DNA of 64,000 nt from Phascolomyces articulosus (Eukaryota; Mucoromycota; Mucoromycetes; Mucorales; Lichtheimiaceae). The stretch spans positions 1,116,001 through 1,180,000 of the forward strand of contig JAIXMP010000004.1 of assembly GCA_025677815.1 (NCBI GenBank), in the 5' to 3' direction. Positions within the stretch are counted from its first letter, which is position 1; each line of letters opens with the position of its first letter. The translations under genes and the position numbers were made by a program. Positions 1 through 12,549 of this stretch are shown one piece after another. The notes under the pieces were generated by a model. The model saw only the letters and a list, made by a program, of their open reading frames with translations. It made no database searches and was not told where the DNA came from.

Positions 1-501
1 GAGATCAATGTAAAGAAATTTTGCAAAAGGAAGAAAACTTGAGTGAAATTGTTCAATTGGTTGGCAAGTCTGGTTTGAACGAAACTGATAAGATCACTTT
101 GGAAGTCGCTCAACTTATTAAGGATGATTTCTTGCAACAAAACGGCTACAGTAATTATGATCGTTATTGTCCATTCTACAAGACTACTTGGATGCTCCGT
201 AACATGATTGGTTTCTATACCCATGCCACCCATGTTGTTGAGGTGAGCAACAACCAGATCACTTGGTCCAAGATTCGTGAATCCATGAGTGATATTCTTT
301 ACAAGCTTTCATCCATGAAGTTTGAGGTAAAAAAGACATTTTATTAAAAATTGGTTGATGATTCTATACTTTTTTTCTTTTACTTATCCCAGTGATTCAT
401 TTTTATCATAGGATCCTGCTGATGGTGAAGCTGCACTTACTGAAAAGTATGCTGCTATTCAAAAGGAATTGGAAGCTAGATTCCGTGATCTTGAGTTGTA
501 G
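1..501 (+). CDS. VMA1: V-type proton ATPase catalytic subunit A, C-terminal part (partial)
   Basis: The window opens inside this gene. Reading from base 3 gives about 138 residues in two exons (to 326, then 412-501) that match the C-terminal helical domain of the A subunit, with the hallmark stretches [42 protein letters not shown] and MLRNMIGFY. Subunit A hydrolyses ATP in the V1 sector and drives acidification of vacuole, Golgi and endosomes. The intron (327-411) is GTAAAA...TAG and splices in phase 0 so that ...KFE joins DPADGEA. The ATP-binding region lies upstream of the window. The stop TAG is at 499-501 and a T-rich 3' UTR follows. Family assignment is very secure from the aligned motifs; only the 5' limit is unknown. 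Confidence 0.96.
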
Positions 502-805
502 ATATTTAGGCTTATCATATTTTTTTTACTTCCCCCCCACACACCCCAAATCAAAGTATCTCATACACACTTTTTTTCTCTTCTTCTTTTTCTGTTGTTG
601 TATTCTGAAAAAAAGGTCGTATGTGTGTGTGTTGGGTGTTTTATGTATGTAAACACACACACCACACATATCATTTTGTCCAAACGAAAAATAAAAATAA
701 ATTCCATATCATTTTTCATTATGAAAAAATTGCGTTTTCTTGTCTGTGCTTGGTTTTTTTCCCTTCTTTGTCTCACTATTCCTCTAAAAAGTGTGTCATA
801 CCAAA
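502..805. other. Intergenic: VMA1 3' UTR and promoter of the next gene
   Basis: About 300 bp with poly-T and a C/A tract near 533-547, TG/CA dinucleotide runs (620-665), and no open frame that looks coding. It separates two tandem plus-strand genes. No clear TATA box was identified. Confidence 0.6.
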
Positions 806-3800
806 ATGCAAACGATCGAGACGGAAACGTTACGACACCATGATTTATCTACTCAGGAAACGATCGTTTGTACTCAACTGGTGCATTGTTCTCATGGAGC
901 TCCAAAAGTATTTGTTGCTACTGATTCAGGCACCATTCTTGGGTTTTGGTCTCGATCGGATTCAGAGGACGGCGCATGTCAGCAAGTAAAATCACACAGA
1001 CACACAACAGATAATCAACAAGATCGTTAGTCAAAAAGAAAAAAGAATACTCAATGATTTCCCATTCTATAGAAAGCGAATTGGAATGTATTCAGTCCAG
1101 TGATTCAGCTTATCCCACTCTCTCAAACGAAACAAGAAAACGAAGCGTGTTTGGTCGTATTTGCATTAACGCGTGATAGGACTGTATGGATGATTCATAT
1201 TCGTTGTGAGCCATCAAGGTAATATATTTATATACGAAAAAGGGATCATAGTAGTGAGTGGAATAATATCCGATTGATGATGCATATTCTTCGTTATTAG
1301 ATCAACCAGTGCCATCAAACGTCAAAAACTTGAAACAAGTTCATGCGAACGATTATTTCAAAATGTAAATTTTCCAGTTGCCAAAAAATATAGTGTAATA
1401 GAGAGAAAAATGTTCACACTATTTTTATATAGCCAGCCTTGGTACAGATTCAATCCCATTCAGAAGGATTTTATGGATTATTACATGATTCATCCAAAAT
1501 CATAGGTTATGATTTGACCAAGAAACAAATCACTTCCACTTTATCTATTCCATTAGAATTAAAAGTGGATCGTTTATTATCTACTGATAAATGTAAGTGA
1601 ATATTTGAATTAGAGAACTTGATTTTTCATTTATAGTTATTAAACTTATAATATACTTGTAGTTCAAAGTGAAGAATTGGATCCATTACTGCGCAAACAA
1701 TTGGGACTATCTGGGTAAATTTCACCTCTCCCTTCAATGCATCATTTTCATTTATTATTCCAAGAAATATTTATCTTGTATGAATTTTGTATAGACACAA
1801 TGGATTATTTTATTATACCTCAAAGGGTATGGTATATTATCATGATGCAGAATCCCAAACAGATACATTCGTTACAGAATTTGCGGTAAGTTATATATAT
1901 ATATATATACAAAAAAAAAAGAGAAATGATGGACGTAAGTTTGACTAACTCGATTTTTAAATTTTGGATCCTATCTTTTTAGAATGAGAAACCTTTATCG
2001 ATTCACTTTTTACGACTAAATGCAAGTATGTATATAAATGCGGTGGTCATTCTTGGGTAAGCAGAAAAATAAATCATGTCATTAATATTTCTTCTCTATA
2101 TATAAAAACAAATGAAATATATTTTTTAACATGATTGATGGGGGCGGGGGATAGAAAGGAGGGAACAATCCAGTTATTCACTACGACCTCCAATGAACGT
2201 ACCATTTATCAAGAATTCTTGGTACCTGGACCTATCAACCATGCAATATTGATTCATGATGTAAAGACAAAAAAAAATGTGAACCTACTGTGACGATTAT
2301 ATATAACTCATTTCTAATTTGTCTCTCTGCCGATGATGTATATAGACCATCAAAGGTTTATTCCTCATGAGCTTAAAAGAAAATGGAAAGGTCTATCACG
2401 TCCAATTCGTATGTAAATCCCGTTCCTCATCGGACCTCACTCTCCAAATGATATCACTTGATACTGGTACGAACCAAGTCAATCAAATAGCATCTACAGG
2501 AAAGAAAAACGACGATGGGTTTCTATTCGAATTATTAAAAAAGGATCATACGATATTGACACTTCGTACTCAATTTAGGTAACACATCAAATTTGAATAT
2601 AGTATTAGAATCATTTTGTAATTAAAGAAGTTATTTTATCGATATATATAGAAAGGTAGAGAAAAAGTTGGAGGATGGTTCTGAACAAACGGAACAAGCA
2701 ATTCAAGATATTTTGGATGAATTAGCGCAACATGAAAATGAACAAAAAGAAATGGAAGCCTATACTAAGGTATATATATATATAGAAATATACTTTTTTT
2801 TTAACATGGGATGCACTATTGGAAAATACTCATATTTAGATACTTATTATTATAGAAAATAAATTCGAAACTAGCATCGGTCAATCGAACAATCTATGCG
2901 CTTCAACGGATCAAGGCACAAAAACAAAAACTGGACGATCAGAGCGATCCATGTTTATCCCCATTTCAATGTAATATTCATCCTTTTGTGATTCCACTCT
3001 CAAGTCGACATTATACAGGACGTGCTAGTTGTGCTTTAAAAATCAGAATCCATACATCCATGAGTTTGGATTGGGACAAATGGTATCGTACGTTAAATGT
3101 ATACATATATATATTTATGGATGGAAAAGTGGGAGAAGAAAGGAAGTGTGTATGTGTGGATATATAAGAGTTTTTTTAACGCGTTATTTATAAAAGTTCA
3201 TATCGATATATCCAACCAAAAACCACCATTACAAGAAAAAATCAACCGCGAATTAAATAGCACAGAAAATTCAATGGATGGATTGACTTTATTGATGCCA
3301 TTGACGGGACTTTCGGATAACCATATATGGTAAAGTTCCCTTGGGATACAAATCTTTTTTTTTTTTTTTACACATCACGCATGTTACCATTTTTGAATGG
3401 GGGGAGAGGAGAATCCATCATCTTATCTTTTTATATATGTGTAAATATTTTGACAGGGAAAGGGATATACCCGTGGATATGGAACGATTATCATTCCCAG
3501 TTCACGTGAACTTTCATTTATCAACGTGTCTTGATGTGGATACGAATTCGTTGTCAGACCACGATTCTACTACTTGTCCTTTTCTTTTGACGACATCCGA
3601 TACGGAAGGTAAAAAAATAAACCCAATACATTCTTTTTAACTCAATTAAGAAACAATGCCGAACAGTTCATTATATTATATAATACATTTTTTTATATAG
3701 GCAAACAGTTCATGTTTCACTTATCGGAGGTGACATTGGATGATCTTCATTTTATTACACCTTGTACAGATTCTGTATTAAAATCATTGGAAAAGGATGG

Positions 3801-4869
3801 CATTTATGAAACGACGCGTTTTCTGGAAAACGAATGCCAACGAAAAAAGTTATTGGATAATACGAATCGGTATCCATTGGCACGTTTTGAGGTTAGATAT
3901 TATTATACAAATTGGGCCATTTCTCCATATAGCAATTAGACGTACTTACTTTTTTAAAAAAAGCAAATATATCCATCCCATGCCAGTTCATTACAGCGTA
4001 CTCTTATAGACAAGAGTGAATTACGACTTGAAGTCATGATTCCACCTGAAAAAACATTGGATGACATTTATGGACGAATTCTAAGTACATTTCTTAAAGA
4101 AGGTCAAACATTGTAAGTTTATATTATTTAACAAGAAAGGAGGAAGTATATAGAATAAATAGGATGAATGCTCTTTATTTTTAGGGAAGAGATGCAAAAG
4201 ATCATGCAAAATCAGGAACAAGCGGTATTTACATTGGCCTCTTATCCTGAAAGTCCCATTCTTGTCAGTTTATCAAAAGGTAAAAAAAAAAAAATGAGGC
4301 TGAACATCTAAAAAAGGGTTTTTAATTGAAAAGAAACTTTTTTTTCATGCATGATTTTATTTTTGGGAGTGATCGACTCTTTTACATATAATAATATAAA
4401 CTTTTAATAGAAACCAAATCAGTAGTTGGATCATCTCTAGATCGTAATAGTAGTAGTAGTACCAGATTATTGGTGACTTTAACTATTCAATGTGTTCATC
4501 CCATTGTTTTATTGAAAATGGAATCTGCTTTACTATCTCGATTACATTATTTTCTCGTTGAACCAGATCAACAAGGTACAATTGGTTGAATTAATGATAA
4601 TAACAATAGTACTTCTCCTTTTTATATATCTTGTATATGAAAAACTAATGGCTCTTATATATATATATATAGAATTTGAATCAAGTCAAGAAAGAACAAC
4701 TGACTATTATAAACAATGTAAAAAAGCTAACAAGTGGATGAATCGATTAGAGGAACAATTTCGGATGGATGGATCACAAGATGAATTTTGGAATACTCTA
4801 GAAATAGCCATTGATCAATTACGATTGTTGCACAGTCAAATAAATATTGGACCTGTTTCTATTTTGTAA
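806..4869 (+). CDS. 834-residue beta-propeller/coiled-coil protein, candidate FANCB/FAAP100-type Fanconi core subunit
   Basis: Eighteen exons can be joined with GT-AG introns: 806-985, 1073-1218, 1301-1364, 1433-1592, 1663-1714, 1795-1885, 1983-2056, 2155-2260, 2346-2578, 2652-2769, 2856-3087, 3197-3329, 3457-3608, 3701-3891, 3997-4112, 4185-4279, 4411-4575, 4673-4869. The summed length, 2505 nt, is a whole number of codons, which supports the model. Residues 1 to about 360 are beta-rich with short repeats typical of a propeller (FVATDSGTILGFW, CLVVFALTRDRTVWMIHIR). A charged helical coiled coil follows (about 370-440), then a beta-sandwich-like part with a conserved-looking WDKWY, then a helical C-terminus. 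FANCB (859 aa in human) and FAAP100 (881 aa) share this order and size. The identity is my inference from architecture and from the FANCE-like gene nearby, not from recognised residues. It could be another propeller-coiled-coil scaffold. The gene structure is much surer than the name. Confidence 0.6.
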
Positions 4870-7800
4870 CAAAAACAACAAATAACATCAAAAGAGTGTC
4901 TCTATATTCGTGTGTATTTCTGTGTGTAGTAATGTATATATATATCTCCTATTATATCATTGTATATACAGAGTAGATGCTTTGCTTATTACGGAGAGAT
5001 CGTATACTTTAAGATTCATCCGTAGTTGTCATCTTTTTTTTATCTTCCTCTCTGTAGCATGATCCCACTGTAAGGAACATATTATAAAATAGGAGCATCG
5101 GTATCAATATCGCTTATTCTATCTATTTTATATTCATCTAATGATGATAATGATAATGGATGCAGGGATAATGAAAAGAAATCGATAGAGTAAGCTATTA
5201 TACGAGTGAAAAAAGGGAGAAAAAAGAAACAGTTACTTGAGATCATTATCTCATAAAACCTGCATAATAGAATATATCGGATCAATGCTTACATTTGTGA
5301 AATAATGAAGTTCTACTCCATTATTATTAATAATAAAGTATTCTTATCGTTCTATATAGATTGCCACCTCCACAATCGATCAATCAAAATACCATGATAT
5401 TTTCACATTCATTGTTTCAGATTGAATATATAATATATCAAAGAAGAGTCTCACGCGATATTTGTCCAATTGCCTAAAAAATTATAGCTATTCATGTTTC
5501 ACACTCATATAAATACACTACCATATATAAAATTATCGGTTTTATATTCATGGTGGTTTTTTTTTCCGTATTTTTCTGTTCTCCTTCTTTTTCATTCCTC
5601 GTGTAAGAAAATAACTCGAGAGAGAGAAAAAAAAAGCTAACTTTAATTGTGCTTATAAATGGAATCCTCCTTATTTTATTCACCGGGACTCAGTTGATGA
5701 CAGGGTCCAATCTTGAAAAAGGATGCTCATACACTTTCTCTCTCTCTCTCACTCACACACATGTAAAGAGGAGATTTAAATAATCATTTATAGAACCCAG
5801 TCAGAATTTTAAAGGAGATAGATGACAATTCAAACACTGTGTGTGAAATGATCCGTGCCCAGTTTTAAAAAAAAGATCCACCTCGGAAGCATTCCAAATT
5901 AAGTAATCACCGCTTTTTTATCGCATCTTGAAACGGATTATTTTTTATATACATAAATATGTTCATAGAGATCTATTGTCCCCAAGCTAACACAGACTCC
6001 CCAATTATTGTTTTATTTGGGGGAGGAGTTTAGTTTATAATGTCGCTGTTGTTGTTGTTGAGAATAGCATTACAGCCAAAAGCAGCATATCTATTTCTCT
6101 CTCTATGTTGGACCCTTATCTTATTTTTTTTCTTTAGCCATATTTCTGGGGTGGAATTGTAAAAAAGGTAATGATCATAAAAAGGGAGAATGGATATATA
6201 TAGAAAAAAAGGAAGAGGATATAATGACAAATAAGAAGGAGAAAGAGATTACTTTTTATATTGAAAGATAAACTCATCTTTATTCTTGACACGACGACAA
6301 TTTTAAATGAACCATTTTCAACAACATTTCATATATTTTTGAAAGAACAAACAATGAATGAATGAACAAAGTGAGTATGATTTTCCTTGTTTGATGATTG
6401 AATGAATAAATAGTTTATAATAATAAGTGATCAGCAGCAATTATGTATATAAAACTAGGTTACTAGTAGTTACTTGATCATGCATCGGGTTTTTACCAAG
6501 TCAGTTTTAGTTTCATGCAGTATCAATTACTATTAATGACAATGAATTGAATTGAATTGAATGAAATATAAATTGATATAAAATTAGGAGTAAAAAAAAA
6601 TATAGGTCGAATTAGGAGTAACATAAGTTTATATATAGCCCTAGAAAAAGGACCACTTGGTGCACACGTAGTTTGAGAAAACACACACATTTCATCAACG
6701 AGATTTTAATAAACGTGCATTGTCGTCGTCGTCGTCGTTTCTATACTATTAAAAAAACTTAATCACACCATGATTGACTGACTGTAATAGTACTATTATT
6801 ATTATTATGAAGAAAAGGGGATACACACTTACCCATTCACACCACTTGGACAACAGTAGGAAGAGTTCCTAAAGTTCTTTTTTTTTTGTTACCCGTGGTA
6901 TTTTGTTGATAGTTACTATTCTACTTTATAAAAGGCCATCCTCCTCTTTTACTGCTAGTACTAACTAACTATTATTACTATACTACTTCAATTTGCTTAT
7001 ACTCCTTCTCTTATTGAGAAGATAAAAATAAGCTCCTTTCTTCTTATTCTCTTTTTCGTTTGAATATACACGATGACACCATCCATCACGATGAGAAACA
7101 ATGGGGATAAGATCACTTTTTATCCTCATCCTATTCAACTTATAAACGCACCTCATGGTATTATAACAACAGATCATTACCCTTACTTTTTCAGATAACA
7201 AATTTTCTATCAAAATATGTTTTTTTTTTTTGGAAAAAAAAGGTTATCGTACTACTACTCAATAGATGTATTCGATCGAATCATTATTATATCATTCAAT
7301 GATGTAAGAAATAGAGGAATAATAAAAAATAGAATCCCTTACACACACCATGTACATATTCTTCTATACACACGCTAAGCTTTTTTTTCCTATGATTTCA
7401 CTTCATATTAAACTCTCTTTTTTTTGCATAAAATAAAAAGTTCATAGAATGACAGCCGGGAATAAAAATACAAACGGGAATTCCATATATAAAAAGAAAG
7501 AAAAGGAAAAGGAGGACATTTGGGAAATAGGAGGGATAAAGAAGAAGAAGAAAATGAAAGTGAAAAATAATACATGCAAATGTAATATTATGTATCGGAA
7601 AAGGAGTCTACTTTTTTTTTTTGTGATGAGATAGATTGAGGGAGAAAGAGCGTGTACAAAGTATGTGATGATGTTGACAGTCTTTTTATATTCAGCATTA
7701 TCATCACTTAATAGAAGTTAATGATATATATATATATATAATACTAAGGAGTATAATAGAATATACACACACTCACAACGCACAATTAGAATAAGTCAAT

Positions 7801-8967
7801 AGTGTGTAGTTCTTTATGGAAATAGGAAGATGTGATTAAGGAGAAGAAATAAAATATGAAAGTTTGATTTGACGTTGGTGATGATCGGAATCGTTTATAA
7901 ATCTATTATTTTTATAGTTTAACGACCATTGAATATGATTCCGTCATAACATAAATCGCATTGTTAAAAAAGTTTAAAATATATATAAAATTGATAATCC
8001 ATGTTACTTTTCTTAATTGATATCATTCCTTTCAAAAGACCAATGCGATTACTTACTTTGTGATTTGATAATTTGAGGGAAAAAAAAGCCAGTTTGTTTC
8101 CTTTTTATTCTATATCATCGTTGCGCAGTTACTTATCGTAGTAACTACTAAACAGTGTGTTAGAAAAGGAGCAAGTAATTGGGGGAGAGGAGAACATGAT
8201 TTATTTTTTTACAATAGAAAAAAAAAATCCAAGTGTTGCACACTTTTTCCACGCACTTGTTTAGAAAATAATCTTATGTTTTATATTCTTCACGGGTATA
8301 GGATCTTTTTTAGCATAAGAAATCCTCCATCAACATATACTCAACTGGATCAAAGTGGTGTGCACGCACCCATCCCTGATTTTTATAAGCTCGAGCATGT
8401 CTTTTTTTTTTCTGTGTAGATCCTACTACTCTTGGTTATTATATCCTTTATATCGCTCTTTTAGCACCAGCCATCTTCTTTATAAACATAATAGAGTAAT
8501 CGAATGGATGAGTTTTTTTTTTTGTTTCCTTTTTATTTTTTTTAAGGATAATAATAAAAATATATCCCTTTTTTTTTCATTGGAGATTCAATATATATAA
8601 AAAGACAATTTCTTTTTTTTAAAAAAAGATACACTTTATATTTTCTTTTTTATTATTATTACTATTATTACTATTATCTTTGAGAAATAAAATAGGTTCA
8701 ATTACTACCACCACTACAAATACATATTACTTTTTGATTACAATTGACGATTATCCATATTATAAAGGTATGAATAAATGACTAGATAATGTACATTATT
8801 CTATTAGATAAACTCATCCATTTGAATATTTATATATAAACAGGGAGCAATTCTTATATCCATTGATCTATAAACAAACCAAACATACAAATTTGAATTT
8901 TAAAACGATAAAACTCCCTCAATCTATTTCAACTTATTAAACAACATACAACTTGTATTTAAAAAAA
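4870..8967. other. 4.1-kb AT-rich intergenic region
   Basis: I see no gene here on either strand. It holds the 3' end of the preceding gene and a long upstream region for the C2H2 factor. Visible simple repeats: a CT/CA run at 5738-5761, ATTGA pentamers near 6541-6563, a CGT run at 6721-6738, TA runs near 7723-7740 and many poly-T tracts. Short minus-strand open frames (for example 5082-5285, 6030-6230) are low-complexity F/S/Y/L-rich translations of poly-T DNA and were not accepted. A long upstream region is common for fungal regulators, so cis elements are likely, but none could be named. Confidence 0.5.
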
Positions 8968-10824
8968 ATGATGCAAATGGACAATACCAATTATTCTGAA
9001 TCCTCTACTTCACCCATGCTTTCACCTGAATTACAACAACAAAACTTTTATTCATCACCTACTAGTAGTACCAGTTTAACTTGTTCTTCTTCACCTATTA
9101 ATATGATGATGTACCATCCTGAAAGTCAATCTACGACCCCATTAACGCCTGCTGCTGTATCACCCATGTCTACTGTCTTGTATGATCCTATGATTCAACA
9201 ACGCAAGTTTTCGGTAGATATTGGTCCTTTTGGTTATTCAAGTCAACCTACTTCTTCCTCTTCTTGTTTTGATACCTATGGTATGATGGATACTCCTTCT
9301 TCCTCAAATCCCAATGACTCTTCTGTCATGTATGCCATGATGGATCCTGCTGCTGTTGTTCCACAACCTCAACAACAATTTAATACTTCTTCCATGGTTC
9401 CATCGACCATTCCTCAACAACCAGTCAATGAACAACAAGCCTCGTCTAATAATACAAACAACAATGCTTCTTCCAACACCAATGCCAATAGTTCAACAGG
9501 AACAGCAACCAAACAAAAGCAACACCGTTCTTCGGATGCTCCAGCTATTCAGCATAAACATGTATGTAAATATGCTTATTGTGGTTGGAGTTTCAAACGT
9601 TATGAACATTTGAAACGACACATGTTGGTACATACGGGTGAACGTCCTCATGTGTGTCATTTCCCTGGTTGTGGAAAAAGTTTTAGTCGTTCGGATAATT
9701 TCCATGCACATTGTCGTACGCATACCAAAAAGAGCATGATGCAGCAACAACAACAACAGCAACAACGTCGTACTTCTTCGTCACGTGCTAATAAGGCATC
9801 TAACAGTACGAACAGCAATAATAACAACATCACAAAGACCTCTACCTCTTCGTCCTCGCCTTCGACAGTAACCACCAATACGACTGCTGCTATGGTAACT
9901 CCCATGTCCACTGCTGTTTCCATGACTACCAATAGTATGTTTGCTCCTTTTGACTATCCAGTCTATGATCGTCCTTCTTCGCAGCAGGTAAGATGGAAAT
10001 ATAATTCATTATAAAATTAGACAATGAAAACTGACTTTATTGTTTTATATATGTATACATAGTTTACTGATTATGGTATGTCCACGACCACTACCATGTC
10101 AACAGAACAATCTACTGTTGTTTTCAATCATCCACACCAAATGGTTGAATCGACCCCCTCTTACTTGACTGGATCTTCTTCATCTACGACTTCCTCCTCT
10201 TCTTCTGATGAATACTTTATGTTCCAAAACAATCCTCATTGGTCCTCTCCAACCACAGGCATGTGTTATCCTACTAATACCACTACTGGTTTGACCAATC
10301 TATCTTCAATGGTACCTACGGTAGCAGCAACAACATCCATTAATAATACTACCACCAATGCTACACCTGCAAGACGTGCCTCTTATCCAGTGACCACGGC
10401 TTCTTCTGCTGCCTCGTCCTTGATGACACAAAACAAATCGCATGTCTGTCCTATCCCTCAATGTCAACGACGTTTTAAACGTTTGGAACATTTGAAGCGT
10501 CATATGCGTATTCATACCTTGGAACGACCTTTTTCATGCACGTTTCCCAATTGTCACAAAACATTTTCTCGATCAGATAATCTTTCACAACATATGAAGA
10601 CTCATCAACGTCATGAAGATCGTCGTAAACGACAACTTCAACAACAACAACAACAACAAGAAAAACAGCAACATCATCTTACTACCCCTGGTATGCCTTC
10701 GACTACTCACCATCACCATCATCCTCATGATTCGTTTCTTGGTATGACAGATTTGTTACCTACTACTACTTCAACGGGTTTACAACAACCATGGAGTGAT
10801 GTCGTTGCTACAACACCCCTCTAA
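8968..10824 (+). CDS. C2H2 transcription factor with two separated zinc-finger pairs
   Basis: Two exons, 8968-9987 and 10063-10824, joined in phase 0 across a 75-bp intron (GTAAGA...ATAG), give 593 residues. The ATG at 8968 is the first in frame. Fingers 1-2 lie at residues 200-252 (C200-C205-H218-H222; C230-C235-H248-H252) with a canonical TGERP linker. Fingers 3-4 lie at 469-521 (C469-C474-H487-H491; C499-C504-H517-H521) with linker TLERP. All four have complete Cys2His2 ligands, and each pair reads FKR..EHLKRHM...H....ERP...C, then FSRSDN. This pattern belongs to the Msn2/Seb1/Nrg1/Ste12-associated class of fungal stress and morphogenesis regulators. The rest is Ser/Thr/Asn/Gln-rich with polyQ and a short His run, as in activation or repression regions. 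The nucleus is the expected location. The class is certain; the exact orthologue is not. Confidence 0.9.
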
Positions 10825-11284
10825 AATCAAAAACTCATGAGAAAAAAAGGAGGTTCTCTCTTGAACTTTTTTTTTTGGTGTATACTCGACACATATCCCA
10901 TCTTTCTATCTTTCTCTTTTTTTTTTATGTATACGCAAAATTCCATCAAAAAACAACAAAAAACAAACAACAAACCCAAAAAAAGAGAGATAAAAAAAAA
11001 CTTCATCTTCGTTATCCGGACACACCTTCTTCTCCTCATTTTTTTTTAATTAATACCTCCTCTCCTCTTCATCCATCTTACAAACTCCCTCTTTTTTATT
11101 TATTATTATTATCAAGTTTTTCTCTTTATATATATCTCTTACTACTTTACGCCTTTTTTTTGATGCTTATACAAACCTCCAACTCCTCCAGCAATAAGGA
11201 AGAGGAGAGAAAGTGAAATGTTTCTCTATGTCATATTATATCTGTCTAATAGAACATTTTGAAATATACATTTCTTACCCTTCC

Positions 11285-11316
<32 letters not shown>

Positions 11317-12549
11317 TTCTTCTTTATACATATACATTCTTATATACATATTTTTTTTATTCATTTTGTGTAGATTTGTTTTTTATCTTATGCTTTATTT
11401 TATTTTATTACAGAAAAGGGCTTCATTTTTTTTTATATTTTCATATGGTTACTTTTCTTTACAATGAATTTTATTTCGTACACACACATTATAACCCTTC
11501 TTCTTCTTCCCCCCCATCACAATTCAACCTTTCTTCTCCCACACTTATATACATTTTCTTACCATAAGTAACTTATATGTTCTTACAAAAAACCTTTTTT
11601 CTTATTCTTCTTCTTCTATCAACATATATATAATAATATATATATATAATATATACAAACACACACACGCATCTTATATACCACATAGCACACACACACA
11701 ACTAACATTATATATATTTATATATTTTGCCTTACATAATTTATTTAATATGGCGCGCCTTCACAAGCATAAAAAAAATTAATTTTTTTTTTTTTTACAA
11801 AAATAATAATAATAATAATAAAAAAGTTTTATTACTCCATCGTACATATTCATCATACCATGGTTTATCAATCTATCTATCTATCAATCAATCGATATAT
11901 TTATATATATATAATATGCAACCCAAAAAATGGTTTCATTCGAAATCAACCCCAAAAGCTCACCCAAAAAGCTTGTTGATGATAATAATAATTTGCTGGT
12001 GTTGTTTATATATATTATTATGCTTGGTTGGGGGAAAAAAGCACACCACACTTTTTTGACGTTCACCGAGGCAACCATATCCAAATGGAGCCGTCAGACC
12101 TCGGTAGGTTACCATAAATGGTAACGGGATCAGCTATAATTTTATTAGTGATATAGAGCCATTTAATCCTCCCCCCAAAGTCACACAAAAATAAAGAACC
12201 GATTTATGTGAATGGTTCCTTGTCAAAAAAAAAAAAAATTAGCGTGATGCTATGTGTGTAAGCGAAACACACACGCACACGGATACTTTGCCAGAACTTG
12301 TTTAAAATCCATTATTAAACAATAATCAATCAAATCATATCAAATTCTCTCTCCCAACAAACTTTTTTTTTTTTATATAAAAAGAGACATAACCATGCAT
12401 ATCTGTTTGATTTTTTAACCTGTTTTTTTCTTCTTTTCTTTTCTTCTCCTTTTTCTTATCTTTTTGTTGTTGTTTGTTCTTTTTCTTTCTTTATTTCTTT
12501 ATACTTACTAGCTATCCACTTTTTAATAACATTATTATTCATATAAATC
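10825..12549. other. Intergenic: C2H2 factor 3' UTR and ATP-citrate lyase promoter
   Basis: About 1.7 kb, strongly T-rich, with ATT trinucleotide runs (about 11288-11315, 11807-11821), AC runs (11660-11700) and poly-T tracts. Open frames here are homopolymer artefacts. A TATA-like TATATAAAAAG sits at 12374-12384, about 165 bp before the ATP-citrate lyase ATG, followed by the pyrimidine-rich stretch (12418-12500) common in strong fungal promoters. Confidence 0.55.

Noticed and set aside
9493..9932. Minus-strand frames antisense to the C2H2 gene
   Set aside because: Shadow frames of polyQ and Ser/Thr-rich coding sequence.
10837..12124. Several 60-110 codon frames in the region after the C2H2 gene
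   Set aside because: Translations of poly-T, ATT and CA repeats (F/L/Y/I runs); no start context or splice logic.
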